Positions 10,661 to 22,855 of a DNA stretch of 64,000 nt are shown here, piece after piece. A model generated the notes under the pieces. That model worked only from the letters and a program-made list of their open reading frames with translations. It was not told the DNA's origin and did no database searches. How positions within the stretch are numbered: the first letter of the stretch is position 1; every line of letters begins with the position of its first letter. Origin of the DNA: Diabrotica undecimpunctata. Lineage: Eukaryota > Arthropoda > Insecta > Coleoptera > Chrysomelidae. The position numbers and the translations under genes are program-made. The stretch spans positions 20,891,735 to 20,955,734 of the forward strand of contig NC_092813.1 of the NCBI RefSeq assembly GCF_040954645.1, written 5' to 3'.

Positions 10661-11523
10661 TCATTTAAATAAGCATACAACCAAAGCTTGTATAACATCT
10701 CTTGAAGTTGAATTTCTCATCGAAAGTAATAATTGCTGTAGATCTTCTAATTGATTTTTAATAAAACTTGTAAAAGCGAATAACTGATTTTCACTAAGGT
10801 CATTTAATTGAACTTTATCTAAAAATGTTGAAGATGCTGAATTCGATAGTTGTGTGAGAATACATATCTCATCCGTTGTTAAGAAACTGGAGTTACTGTG
10901 TATTTGTATCATGTAAGTCGTCATCAAAAAAATGTTTATTTAAGTGACGAGTAAAAACTCGATTTCCACTAGGAATAAAAATATTTAATTTTTGGAAGCA
11001 TTGCAGCCTGGCATCAATTGGTACTGAGGTTAAATTATCTTTCATTTTACATACACAATAAAGTATATGTGAAATAAATGTTCTATTTAATGGTAGTTCA
11101 ACCGTAGGCTTTTTTTTTCTTGAGGTGGATTAACTACAATCTCAAAAACACTACCAGAACTTTGGGATGAAATGGGTGTGTCCGAACTTAACTGGCTCTA
11201 ACTCGATTGACTGGGTGATGGTTGTGGTTTAGATATATTGTGCTCTGATAAAAAAAAACATGCCTTCTGCATGAATCGCAAAGCTTGAACCCGACTTCAA
11301 CATTAATAATATTTAATTGCTCTCGAACAGCCTCGCATTCAGATCGATTATTAATAATTTTTATGCGAGCAGCGGATTTGTTGGTTCTCCGAAAACATTT
11401 GCAGCATTGAGCATTTGCATTAAAAGCAGCAATGAAATCCATATTTAAGTTACTACAAAAAAAATGACATTGTTTATAACGAATACAAAAGTAAATAGCT
11501 ATTGGCTTCACGTATTTGTTCAT
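10661..11523 (-). pseudogene. N-terminal part of the DDE_Tnp_4 transposase
   Basis: Two minus-strand pieces. The upstream one (11188-11523) has paired cysteines, CCKCF and LCDSC, about 45 residues apart, like a small zinc-binding domain for end recognition. The downstream one (10661-10927) reads TTDEICILTQLSNSASSTF..., a helical linker that precedes the catalytic core in this type of protein. The 260 bp between them hold no clean frame. Starting ATG candidates are 11523 or an internal ATG near 11440. Function is inferred from position relative to the DDE core. Confidence 0.65.
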
Positions 11524-12843
11524 TTATTATTTAAATATTTGTTCTAACATTTTTAGTTATAATTTTAACAATTATTTAATAATTATGATTAATATTTAAA
11601 TTTTCGAATTGGGAAAAAATAATTATGTACATTGAAATTATAATTATAACCTTTTTTAATTAATTCAAATATGTCATACGCCTGCCAAAATGCCTAAACA
11701 TTATTTTTATGCTGTTTTGACAGGTAACAACAGGAATATTTATACAGAATTGACAGTTACTTTACAACCAGAACTTATTTTTCCCACAAAGAAGATTTAT
11801 TTCCTCATTAAATATGTTTGTAAAGCTGACAGTGGCACATGCTAAATAAAACATGGTATTATAGTGCGTATTGTAGAGTAGCGAATAAAAAATAAAAGAG
11901 CAATGGTAAGGCTCAGAAGGAGAAGGGACCATACCGATAAAAAAAATAATAAAATATTCTATACAAAAAGCTCAAACAGTTTTGAAATACAATTTATACA
12001 GCTATTCATAAAATCTTAGAATAATTATGCTATCATTAGGTTTATCAAGAAATACTCACTAAGATATTTTTGTTGATTGCTAATAATTTGAATCAATAGA
12101 AAAAAATTAATCAATGTTATTACAAAAATAAAGTACTATTGAATAAATAACCAATCTAACCAAAAGTAACCAAAACAATATGTGTAGAAGAGTTAATTTA
12201 AATTCAACTCCGAGTTTAACATAAAGACTTCAGTGAAAGAAAGTGATAAATAAAGACCCAGATTAAGTTCACAATCTAATAAAGCGTATTCATAAAAAAA
12301 TTCATTTGTTAGTTGCCTAGTAGGTTATAATAAACTTGAAAAATTGGGACAAATAAAATAAACTGGCAACCTTAGTCAACAAGACCTTTTTTAACCATAG
12401 GACCTAACTGAAAACTCGCTTTACCGTAGGTATCTACTACCACAGTAAATATTTTTACACAACATTTTTAACACAAAAGAAAAAATTGCATAATCTCACC
12501 AACTTTATCACAGTTAAACCTGATCAAGCCAAAATTATTAACACGAAAAATTCAATATAAATCAAATTCTGAACCGAGCACTTAAACGGATACAAGATCT
12601 AGATACTTATCACTTCTCAAGTAATACACAGTGAAACTATACATATATAAGTTCTATGTACAACAAAGTATATTATAAAAAAGAATTTGTTGCTTCACAA
12701 TTATAAAAAAATAATATTGGTTATTGTTGCCTGTTATTTTAGACACGACACAATTCTGCTGTCACATTCAAAAGCAATTCAAAATAAACACAAAAACAGA
12801 GAGCCATTGAACATTTGAGGAAAAGCCCCGCCGAAAAGATAAA

Positions 12844-12927
12844 GGTCCTAACACGCAAACTGACTAAGAGCGATATAGAGGATATGGCCCTACACACGCA
12901 AACGCACTAAAAGCGATATAGAATGCG
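12844..12927 (+). repeat. Tandem pair of a ~41-bp unit
   Basis: Two copies (about 12844-12884 and 12887-12927) share ggYccta, acacgcaaac and gcgatataga. Immediately left of the inverted repeat at 12926-13034. Confidence 0.75.
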
Positions 12928-13034
12928 AGCCCGATTATAATAGATATACATGGCGTTGGTGGTTGCGCCGCGTAATATCAACTACAGTGTGGCGCAACTA
13001 TCAACGCCAGGTTTTCTGTTACAATCAGGCTCCC
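12926..13034. repeat. Inverted repeat with GC-rich 19-bp core stem
   Basis: tggcgttggtggttgcgcc (12951-12969) pairs with ggcgcaactatcaacgcca (12991-13009), with two G.T pairs. Pairing continues outward with mismatches (gagcccgattataat against its diverged partner near 13020-13034). It could be a tiny MITE or a structured RNA element. Confidence 0.75.
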
Positions 13035-13317
13035 TGGATATGTGGGATGTAGGGCTAAGACATGAAGGCCAAAACAGTTAAGTAAATATAAAATATGAAA
13101 TAAAAGAATAATGATATAGGCATGGGTATAACGCTCTTCTATCTAAGCGGTAGAATATGGCATGGACAAGCGTGATACGAGCTTATGAATGTATATAACA
13201 AGGATCTCAAAAGTCATGGAACTATATAGACATGAGTCTGTGTATAAATGCATGTACATTGTGGTATAATATCAGGTATATAGATATATTCGCTAAGTGC
13301 GTTCTAATTCACGATTC

Positions 13318-14058
13318 ATTTTTCAGAGTCTTTTGAGGTTATGTAGTAAAAACATGAAGAAAACGGGGTTTTTCGGATTTTGATTATAAAGCTGATTTTA
13401 ATTGTAACGGGAAAGATACATGTCAAAATGTAAATTACCATTCATTTAGACATTGAATTTAGGGGTTATATAGCGAATGCTTAAAAACAACGCCGAAAAA
13501 ACGGGGTTTTTTGGTTTTTGGAACATGCTGTAGGAAAAAATTATTAGTTTTAATAGCTTATTTCGATTGTAAAAATAAGAATACATTTAAAAATATGAAT
13601 TATCATTAATTTAGGTGAATGTTGTTGATGTTATGAGTCAAAAACTTCAGAAAAATGCCAAAAAGAGCAGTTTTTTTTGAATTTTAGGCATTTTCCACGT
13701 TAAAAATGATAATAATACCTATGCCATTTGAAATAACGAGAAAAAACCTATAAAAAAATATTGTTTTAAAGTTGGTCAAAAATTTCCGACATAACCTAAA
13801 ATATCACTGAAAATTTCAAATGTTTTTCCTGGCCTCAATTTTCAAGCTACAAATCTGAAAAAAATCAGGCAGTTTTGTATTATTAAAATAGCTTTCATGA
13901 ATTTTTTTAGATTTTTTGCAACAATACAGCGTCTAAAAAAATTTTTTTAATACGTTTTTTTCCATTGCAAACCCCCAGCGGCACCTAGGGACTTGAAAAT
14001 TTAACTGACAGTTTTTAGTTATGTCCTTTCAAATGGCCTGATCCAAAACTGAATCGAG
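13318..14058 (-). repeat. Long terminal inverted repeat, right
   Basis: Reverse-complement partner of 8373-9125. The outer end, gaatcgag at 14051-14058, mirrors ctcgat at 8373-8378. Just outside is a short tandem tatcgag (14059-14072). Confidence 0.9.
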
Positions 14059-14290
14059 TATCGAGTATCGAGTTTTTTTCATAACCTAATGCCAGTATAT
14101 TTGATATTTCGTTTTGAGATTTACATATTACATTATTTTGCTCTAGCAGGTTTATCGACTTAAGTGATTTTGCACCAGATATTCTTTTTACTTTTTTCCA
14201 TACAGTTGTTCCATTGTTTAGCAAAAAAGGAGTGTGTATGTGTAATATAACAAAAGTATTTGGAGTAGCAAAAAACAATTAAATTAAAGC
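14059..14290 (-). pseudogene. Upstream piece of the interrupted I-like ORF2
   Basis: The minus strand reads TTVWKKVKRISGAKS and EQNNVICKSQNEISN. This matches the linker just before the RT domain in the intact I-like element of this window, whose counterpart is AWKKVKKISGVSTQNG. The reading then runs into the right TIR of the DNA transposon. With 7290-8340 it forms one retroelement cut by that insertion. Similarity ends near 14215, so this copy was probably 5'-truncated there. Confidence 0.75.
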
Positions 14291-15640
14291 TCGCTAGCAG
14301 AATGTGCCGGATAATGACTACTTGACACTCAAAAGGGGGTTCGGCCAATTTGCATGCCCTACAGAGAGCGTAAAATGAGAAAATGAATGATAGAGTAATA
14401 AAAAATATATGAATAAAGTAAATGACAGTGATAAACTACGGCAGTTGCTCTAAGATGTGATTGGACACCAGGAAAGTAATAACCTATACCTTCCCAGGTA
14501 TTTTGTAAAGCTGTTTGCTGAAATAAAAGGAAAAACAGGTATTAATTGAAATATTTATTCTTCACCATAAATTTAATATCTATCCAAATAATATACAGTC
14601 TAATCCTTTATAGCTACCCACCACCAATTATGTACAGTCAACCTAGTTACTTATATGCTAAAAAAGATTTTCTGGGTATACACAATTAATTCTTGATCTG
14701 AATTTACAAATAATAAAATATAAGAAAATTTTAAGGATTCGACCTAAGAAGGTAATTTACTTGCCTACTAGAGATGTAACTCTGAACTTCGGCTTTCAAT
14801 TTAATGTCCTAACAAAAAAAGTAATAGGGACACTATCCTGATGGGATAGATGTCCAAGGTTTAAATATATAATAATAAAATATTAATAAAGAACTCTCTG
14901 ATTAAATGTGTACACATAAAACCGTACAACGGAGTTGAAAGGGGGGATTTAAACCTCAACCGGTAGTTGACAATTAGTCCTTAAATATTATTTATTATTT
15001 TAGAAAAAGTGAATGACTGGTCTTTATTATTATGCAAAATAGTACGAATTAAAGTAAAAAAAATATAAAAAATTATTAAAATTGATAAACCAAACCTAAT
15101 ACAAATTGGCAGTGTTCCACACTCTAAATGAGGGCGGTCTTTCCGGCTGGTTCCCTGAAGTTGTCCGGGAAGTCTTATGAGATCTGGAACTCTGATGGAA
15201 CAGCTAAGGGTGACGATAAAGGTGCAAACCCAGTAGGGAACAACTCAATTCCTCCTCTATTACAAACCCCAACAAAAATAAAAATTAAGAATTCTTGATT
15301 CTGGACTTAACTTCTTAAGTAGGCGGCTAAGAGTGGCTATAAATCAAATGGTAGACACTAAAAATAAACTAAAAATTTTTCATCTTCTTCCCCAAAAAAA
15401 TACTTATCTTCAAACAAATTTAGCACAGCCGCTACTTTTTCTAGTTAACCAAACTTCCTTTGACCAAAGTTGAAACCAGAATGCGCGCTAATTGTTAATT
15501 GTTAGTCGGATAAGCATGCCTGCCTAAAACGGCCGCTGGAGTCGCTGTTTAATACCAACTTAGAAATTTAAAATTAAGAAGTATTAATGGGAAATAGATT
15601 TAAAAATTTTATTTAATAGTGAATAAAGATATATTAAAGT
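14291..15640. other. Non-coding DNA, possibly a minus-strand LTR
   Basis: No protein motif. A less AT-rich block at about 15110-15250 stands out. The right edge looks like a polypurine tract/LTR junction on the minus strand, so part of this stretch may be a 3' LTR. The other LTR edge was not found. Confidence 0.4.
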
Positions 15641-15669
15641 GACACTCATTACAGTCCCCTCTTACTTGG
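15641..15669 (-). other. Candidate polypurine tract / LTR start
   Basis: On the minus strand, CCAAGTAAGAGGGGAC is followed at once by TGTAATGAGTGTC: a purine-rich tract ending in GGGGAC next to a TG start, as at the 3' LTR of retrotransposons. No paired LTR or PBS was seen, so this is tentative. Confidence 0.45.
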
Positions 15670-17519
15670 AGAAAAAAAAATTTTAAACGAAATTTTTTTT
15701 TCTTTTTGCATACCTATCGAAAATCACAGAATAGGTATGAACCGTGAGTTGTGACAATAGCTCGAACAGACGCTTAAATGTTGGTTAGTCAAAGTTTCCG
15801 TCATTGCAGTACAAGCAAAGCATACAAATAAATCTAAAACTAAAATTTTTAGCCATGTCCCTAGTTTGCCAAATGTGGCTAAAATACACTAATTTAATAA
15901 ACTAACTTCCGAACAATCTACATCGATTCGCAAGATTACAATTAACCACAGAATATGAATGACGTATAAAGAAATAGACATCTAGAGATATCCAAATATT
16001 TACTAAGAGACTTACAAGTCATGTACTATCTAAAGTACATAAACTACAATAAGACTTTCGTGTAGCCTAAAATAGTCGTAATAACAAATACTTAATTTAA
16101 ACGTATCAAAACAATGTAAAGTCAGACACTGATTCCAAAATTGACTATTAGGTGGACAACAGATTTATAGTAGCATATCCAAGGATAATCAATCAGGCAG
16201 AGATGTGGAACGATTCACAAATTACAAGTAACAATAAAAAATTCCAAACATATGTATAAACCAATTTAAGTATTGAATTGGGCACTAAATCCAAAATTGA
16301 TCCACCAGTGGACAACATATTTATAGAACAGCATATCCAAAGATATAATCAACCAGGCAAACGAGTCACCAATTTCTTACTCTAATCAACTAATCCAAAA
16401 AGTAACAATAGGAAAAATTCTAAATATATATAAACCAATTTAAGTGTTGAATTGGGCACTAAATCCAAAATTATTCAACCAGTCGACAACAAATTTATAG
16501 ATTAGCATATCCAAAGGTATAATTAATCAGGTAAATGGGTAACCGATTCACACTCTAATCAAATAATCCAAATAAATTAGGTCAACATATACCCACATCC
16601 GGTAATATGTGCCTAAACCACAATATTCACAGACTAAATCATTGAATCTAAATCAACATCAAACAAATTAACTTATGCTGATATTCACTAACTATAGCAG
16701 GTAGCTATAATAGATTGATAAGAATACCAGATATAAGGGAGCTACATGGCATTTGGTAAGCCAATAATAACTACTCAAAATATCCAAAAAGTATAAGTTA
16801 AAGAAGTAAGTAATGAATAAGTAAGTAATCAGCAAAAAGGCATCAAGAACGAACAGGTCAATTTCTGTAGAAACTGCAAATTAATGATTCGTTCTGACGT
16901 TACTAAGAAAGAACAAGATATGTTCTAGTTCTAAATCTAAAATCAACAAGGGAATGCCTAAGAAAAGAAGTGAATGTAACTGTAAATGGTCATTTCTTGA
17001 CTAAAATATAAATTACTAATTTCAGAAAGCAATCTAACTATGCTAGCCATAGAGGTAGTAATGACAAGAATAACTTAAAATAAGTAAGACTCAGAAGTCA
17101 GCTAAAGGAAATCTTCTGTAATTATAATTGAACATAGTCTACAAAGACTCAAGATTAGAATTGTAAATTCAAGTAGAATTCAAATTGAAGATACTAGTTA
17201 ATCACTAACAAATATTTTACTGCCCCGTCATCTGCATAACCTATCATGAAAATGGTGAATTCCAAAACTCATCGAACAACTGAGGCCTCTGATTAAATAA
17301 CAACTTCAAACCCACGTATTCGATCAACTATGCATACGCAGAATAGTCCATATGATATAAGAGTATACAAAAACAAATACCAACAAATTATATAAATGAA
17401 TTCCTAATAACTAATTTCAGAATAATCCCATATAGTACATCAGGGTATTACTTAAAATAACATATGACCATGACCAATAAAGTGACACTAAAACTAAAAA
17501 TTAAAATATAATTTTTAAA
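15670..17519. other. A-rich non-coding stretch with diverged repeats
   Basis: Many stops in all frames. Short phrases such as catatccaaagatataatc and accaatttaagt recur (see 16120-16560). It could be the non-coding interior of a decayed LTR element whose end is at 15653. Confidence 0.4.
16120..16560 (+). repeat. Three diverged tandem copies, ~155-175 bp period
   Basis: Copies begin near 16120, 16262 and 16436. Shared phrases are cactaaatccaaaatt, gtggacaaca/gtcgacaaca, tttatag, agcatatccaaa and atcaggcaaa-like text. Confidence 0.7.
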
Positions 17520-18629
<1,110 letters not shown>

Positions 18630-19334
18630 ATGGCGGATGGTAAGGTTGATAACGATGGTAAAAGAAAAAGCAAAGAGGAGATAGACATATTTAGCAGGAG
18701 CAGAAAATTGAGCCGAACGCCAGACAGGTCGAAACCAACAACGAATGAAACCAGCAGCCAGAACGAAATGATGGAACTAATGAGACAAATAGCAAGCGAT
18801 AATAAAAAGAAAAACAGGGACCTGGAAGAGATAAAAAATACAATGGGTAATATGATTGAGGAACTAAAAGAAATTAGGAAGAAAAATAGTCAATACAAAT
18901 TGCAAATGAAAGAAATAATAAGAGAAAATGAAAATCTAAAGAAAGAAATGACAACGATGAAACAAAAAATAGATAAAATAGAGACAAAAATGGGAGTAAA
19001 ATCAAAAATAAATAGAGTACAAAAGATAAATGAAACAATGTGTGTTATCGAATGTAAAAAATTCGAAGACAAAATGAAAATACTAAAAGCCAAGGGTAAA
19101 CTAATAAACTATAAGCAACATAGAGTATATATAGAATGTGACCTAACATTAAAAGAGATAGAGATACAAAGAAATCTTAGGAAGATAGCAGCAGATGAAA
19201 AGACTAATGGGAAAAGGACAAAAATTGGATATGGTTTCATAGTTATTGAAGGCATTAAGTGGAAATGGAATCAAAAAACAAGCCAGATAGAAAAGATAAC
19301 ATCCAATACAGAACCAACTGGTTCAAAAAACTAG
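18630..19334 (+). CDS. ORF1 coiled-coil protein of the RTE-like element
   Basis: A 234-residue open frame starting at ATG 18630 (context aagATGGCGG). The N-terminus (1-45) is basic and polar (GKRKSKEEI, SRSRKLSRTPDR). Residues about 45-130 are strongly heptad-like (MRQIASDNKKKN, LKEIRKKNSQ, ENLKKEMTTMKQKIDKIETK), predicting a long coiled coil that could make the protein multimerise. Residues about 135-215 (RVQKINETMCVIECKKFEDK...) read like a compact domain similar in place to the RNA-binding part of non-LTR ORF1 proteins, but I do not recognise a named fold. It likely coats the element RNA. The frame is intact although ORF2 is not. Confidence 0.8.
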   Translation: MADGKVDNDGKRKSKEEIDIFSRSRKLSRTPDRSKPTTNETSSQNEMMELMRQIASDNKKKNRDLEEIKNTMGNMIEELKEIRKKNSQYKLQMKEIIRENENLKKEMTTMKQKIDKIETKMGVKSKINRVQKINETMCVIECKKFEDKMKILKAKGKLINYKQHRVYIECDLTLKEIEIQRNLRKIAADEKTNGKRTKIGYGFIVIEGIKWKWNQKTSQIEKITSNTEPTGSKN

Positions 19335-19370
19335 CTGGACCGAGAAACAAAACAGGCACAGAACAGGGAC

Positions 19371-22357
19371 ATGAGCAGATCTAAAGATAATAACACAAAC
19401 GGAAGTAAAAACAAATTGAAGTACAACTTAAACACAGAAAAGAACAAAACAATTTGGAAAATGGCATCATGGAATATGAGAGGTATAAATGGGAAGGAAA
19501 TAGAACTGGGGGAAGAAATTAGAGATAAGAACATTGAAATAGTAGCTATAACAGAGACAAAGAAAAAAGGAAAAGGATCAATAATATTAGAAAACGGAAT
19601 GTTACTAATATACAGTGAAGTGGAAGAAACGAAGAGAGCTCAGGCAGGAGTAGCGTGCATGATAGAGAAGGAGAGTATCAATAAAATAAAAAATTGGATA
19701 TATTACAACGAACGTATACTAAGAGTAGACATAGATATGGATACAGAGGAAACCAATACAAACCTAATCATATGTTATGGACCAGATGAAGACGAAACAA
19801 AAAAACGAAAAGAATGAATTCTGGGACAAATTACAAGAAGTAATAAATGATTGTACAGAGAAAATTGTGATCACAGGAGACATGAACAGTAGAGTGGGGA
19901 AAGAAACAGAAAAATGGAACAATGTCATCGGACCTTATGGGGAGGACAAACTAAACAAAAATGAAAAATTACTACTCGAATTCTGTCTAGACAATAACCT
20001 GGTGATTATGAACACACACTTCTAACATAAAAGGATACACAAGATCACAAGAGAAGTCAAATCAAGAGACGAACAATCAATTATAGACTATACTATAGTG
20101 CAAAAAACAGAGAAGAACTGGATAAGAGACGTAAGGGTAAAAAGGAGTTATGAAATTGGTAGTGACCACTATCTACTAGAAACCACATTCAAAAGCAGAA
20201 GAAAAGAAATAAAAAGAAATGAGAACATAAACAGAAAACACAAAGAAATAATAAAAATTTATAAACTAAGGAAAGAAACAACGAGAATAAGATTCTCAGA
20301 AGGACTAGAGAAAGAGATGGACAATGAACATGAAATAACAGAAACAATAGAAGAAGAATGGGAAAAATTTAAAAATGCGATGATAAAAACAGCTAAATCA
20401 ATATGTGGAACCAGAAGAAATAACAACAGAGGGAAACGAACATCTTGGTGGAACAATGAAGTGAAAAGAGAAATAAAAGAAAAGAAGAAACTATGGAAAG
20501 AATACATCCAAGACAAAACACAACAAAAATATGAAAATTATAAGAGACAAAGAACAAAAGTTAAAGAGATAGTTAAGAAAGAGAGAAAGAAAAGTTGGGA
20601 AAAATTCGGGGAAAAATGGAAGAAAACAGCACAGAAAACGTAAAATTATTTTACAGAACACTGAAAAACCTAAGAAGCAACAAAGAAACGAAACTGAAAC
20701 AAATAATGAACAAGGAAGGAACAATAATAAACGACGATAAGACAATAATGAAAAGATGGAGGGAACATTTTCAGCTGATACTGAATGGAAATAAAGCGAA
20801 TACAATGGAGAAGGAAAGCCACAACAGGAGAGTATCCATGAGAAACACGGAAAATCCAGAAACTATACAAAAAGAAGAACTGGAAGAAGCAATAAGAAAG
20901 ATAAAGATTGGAAAAGCACCAGGAAGCGATGAAGTAGCACCAGAAATGATGAAATATATAGGAGTAAAAGCAAAAGAAAAATTGTTATACATATATAACC
21001 TAATATGGAAGAGAAAAGTAATACCCAGAGAATGGACAAATGCAGTAATTATACCTATATACAAGAAAGAAAACACAAGAGACTGTAGGAACTATAGAGG
21101 TATATCACTACTATGTGTAGCAGCAAAAGTATACGAAACCATAATATAAAGGAAAATTAGAAAAGAAATAGAACATAAATTAGAGGATGTACAAAGTGGA
21201 TTCAGGAAAGGACACAACACACAAGACCATATATTCACCATGCAACAAGTAATAGAAAAAGCCTTAAAGAAAAATAAAGAAATACATCTGAGCTTTATAG
21301 ACATGGAAAAAGCATTCGACTCAGTCAAAAGAAAAGATATATGGGAAAGCCTAAAGAAGAAACAAGTAAGTGAAGAATTGATAGAGCAACAAAAAGTATA
21401 TACATGAAAACAACAAATACAGTAAGAATGTTAAATATACAGTCAGAACCATTTGAAACAACCCAAGGAGTTAGACAAGGGGGAAGTCTCAGCCCAGTAC
21501 TATTCATAAATGTAATAGATGAGATAGTGAAAGAATGTAAGAAAACATTCAAGAAATACTGCATCGGTTGGAACAGAATGCAAATGATAAATGCTGAGAT
21601 GTGTATATTTGCAGACGACATAGTATTAATTGCGGAAACTGCAGAAAAACTGAAATACAACTTAGAGAAATGGAACCTAGAAGCAAGCAAATACAACTTA
21701 AACGTAAACAAACAGAAGACTCAAATAATGAAAATATCAAGGAAACAAGGGACGGAAGATCAAATAGAAGTAATGATAGACCAACAAAAAATAATACAGA
21801 CAAATTCATACAAATACTTAGGAACAGTAATCAACAACAAAGGAGACATCGAGGATGATCTTAACAACAGAATGGAAAACACAGGAAAACTATTCCAAGC
21901 ACTAAATAGAGGATTCCTCAATAACAAAGAAATATCAACAAAGACCAAGATGACAATATACAAAACAATATATAGACCTACAGTGACATATGGAGCAGAA
22001 AATTGGATATTAAACAAAAGACATCAGAGCAGAATTCAGGCAGCAGAGATGAAATACCTCAGAAGAACGATAGGAGTAAAAAGAACTGATAGAATCAGAA
22101 ATGAAGAAATAAGAGAAAGACTCAAAATCAAACCGATACTCGAGTCAATCAAAGAGAAAAAATTGGCATGGTTCGGACATCTAACCCGGATGGACAATAA
22201 TAGACAAGTAAAAAGAGTGTGGGCCGCCAAACCAATAGGGAAGAACAGAAGAGGAAGACCCATTAAAGAATGGAACAGTGACATCTCGCAGATACTGCAG
22301 AGTAAGGGTAAGACTTGGCAGGAAGCAACACAGATGGCATCCAATAGGAAGGAATGA
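19371..22357 (+). pseudogene. ORF2 endonuclease-reverse transcriptase of the RTE-like element
   Basis: Nicks the target and copies the RNA in place. The APE-type endonuclease starts with MASWNMRGING and VAITETKKK, continues with VITGDMNSRVG and ends with GSDHYLLET near 20160. The RT follows with GKAPGSDEVAPEMMK (about 20910), NAVIIPIYKK, NYRGISLLC, DVQSGFRKGH, LSFIDMEKAFDS (about 21290), GVRQGGSLSPVLF and the catalytic FADD at 21608-21619. The C-terminus AWFGHLTRMDN...RRGRPIKEW is typical of RTE-like proteins; no RNase H is present. Lesions: frame change near 19797-19805 in an A-run, TAA near 20023, frame change near 20620, TAA near 21147, frame change near 21390. The core aspartates are kept. 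Confidence 0.88.
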
Positions 22358-22422
22358 AGAAAGTTCGTTAAGAGCTAGGACACCTCAGAAGACTGTCAAA
22401 TATTATAATTTAATGAATTGTC

Positions 22423-22486
22423 ACAGAATGACGGTATTAGATTTTTGTCAAAATGTTTTGACAAAAATCTAATACCGTCATTCTGT
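22423..22486. repeat. Perfect palindrome, 31-bp arms, 2-nt spacer
   Basis: 22423-22453 (acagaatgacggtattag...) is the exact reverse complement of 22456-22486. Only TG lies between the arms. It is 66 bp after the ORF2 stop of the RTE-like element, so it may lie in its 3' UTR. Confidence 0.95.
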
Positions 22487-22756
22487 TTTGTTATTTACTT
22501 CGTTGGAAGTACGAGAAACTGAATTCACTACGAATTTTGACTAGGATGAACGGCTTGTGGAATGCAATTTTAGATTCCCTTGCCGAGTAATTCATCCAGC
22601 TGTTTGTTTCGCAAATTTTAGGAAACACAGTGGTTAAGATTTGAATTCGGTTTCGCTAAGTAGAAATCGTTTGATTTCTCTTTTTGTTTAATGAATTGTA
22701 TTTTAAACGGCCCAACACCGAAAGGTACAAATGGGTCTACTGATTAAGTAAAGTAA

Positions 22757-22757
22757 A

Positions 22758-22852
<95 letters not shown>
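22757..22852 (+). repeat. (TA)n microsatellite
   Basis: About 95 bp of TA, preceded by aagtaaagtaaag. Confidence 0.95.

Positions 22853-22855
<3 letters not shown>

Larger units (their letters stand above)
11524..13317. other. Non-coding interior of the DNA transposon
   Basis: Very AT-rich, no coding motif seen. Exceptions are 12820-13035, less AT-rich, with a 41-bp tandem pair and a strong inverted repeat listed separately. This part may be a separate small insertion. Confidence 0.5.
8373..14058 (-). mobile_element. DNA transposon with ~750-bp TIRs and a SWIM/DDE_Tnp_4 transposase
   Basis: A 5.7 kb unit bounded by long, diverged inverted repeats (8373-9125 and 13318-14058), with remains of a DDE transposase on the minus strand between them. 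It sits inside a minus-strand non-LTR RT, whose two parts flank it. The transposase resembles the DDE_Tnp_4 proteins of PIF/Harbinger- or ISL2EU-like insect transposons; I cannot decide which without searches. A clear TSD was not found at the ends, which read ctcgat-like on both sides. Confidence 0.8.
18630..22357 (+). mobile_element. Two-ORF RTE-like non-LTR retrotransposon, nearly full length
   Basis: A coiled-coil ORF1 (18630-19334) is followed after 36 bp by an endonuclease-RT ORF2 (19371-22357). Both have very A-rich sense strands and lysine/glutamate-rich products. ORF2 has five lesions. The 3' end is not certain: possible 3' UTR continues to short aagtaaagtaaag repeats at about 22744-22756. 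Confidence 0.8.

Noticed and set aside
12926..13034. tRNA or snRNA gene
   Set aside because: A strong stem exists but no cloverleaf, A/B boxes or CCA-side acceptor pairing.
16120..16560. CRISPR-like spaced repeats
   Set aside because: Units are ~160 bp, diverged and eukaryotic in setting; there are no short identical repeats with unique spacers.
20259..22344. Several long minus-strand frames rich in F, L and S
   Set aside because: They are complements of the A-rich, lysine-rich sense strand of the RTE-like ORF2, which carries ordered RT motifs.
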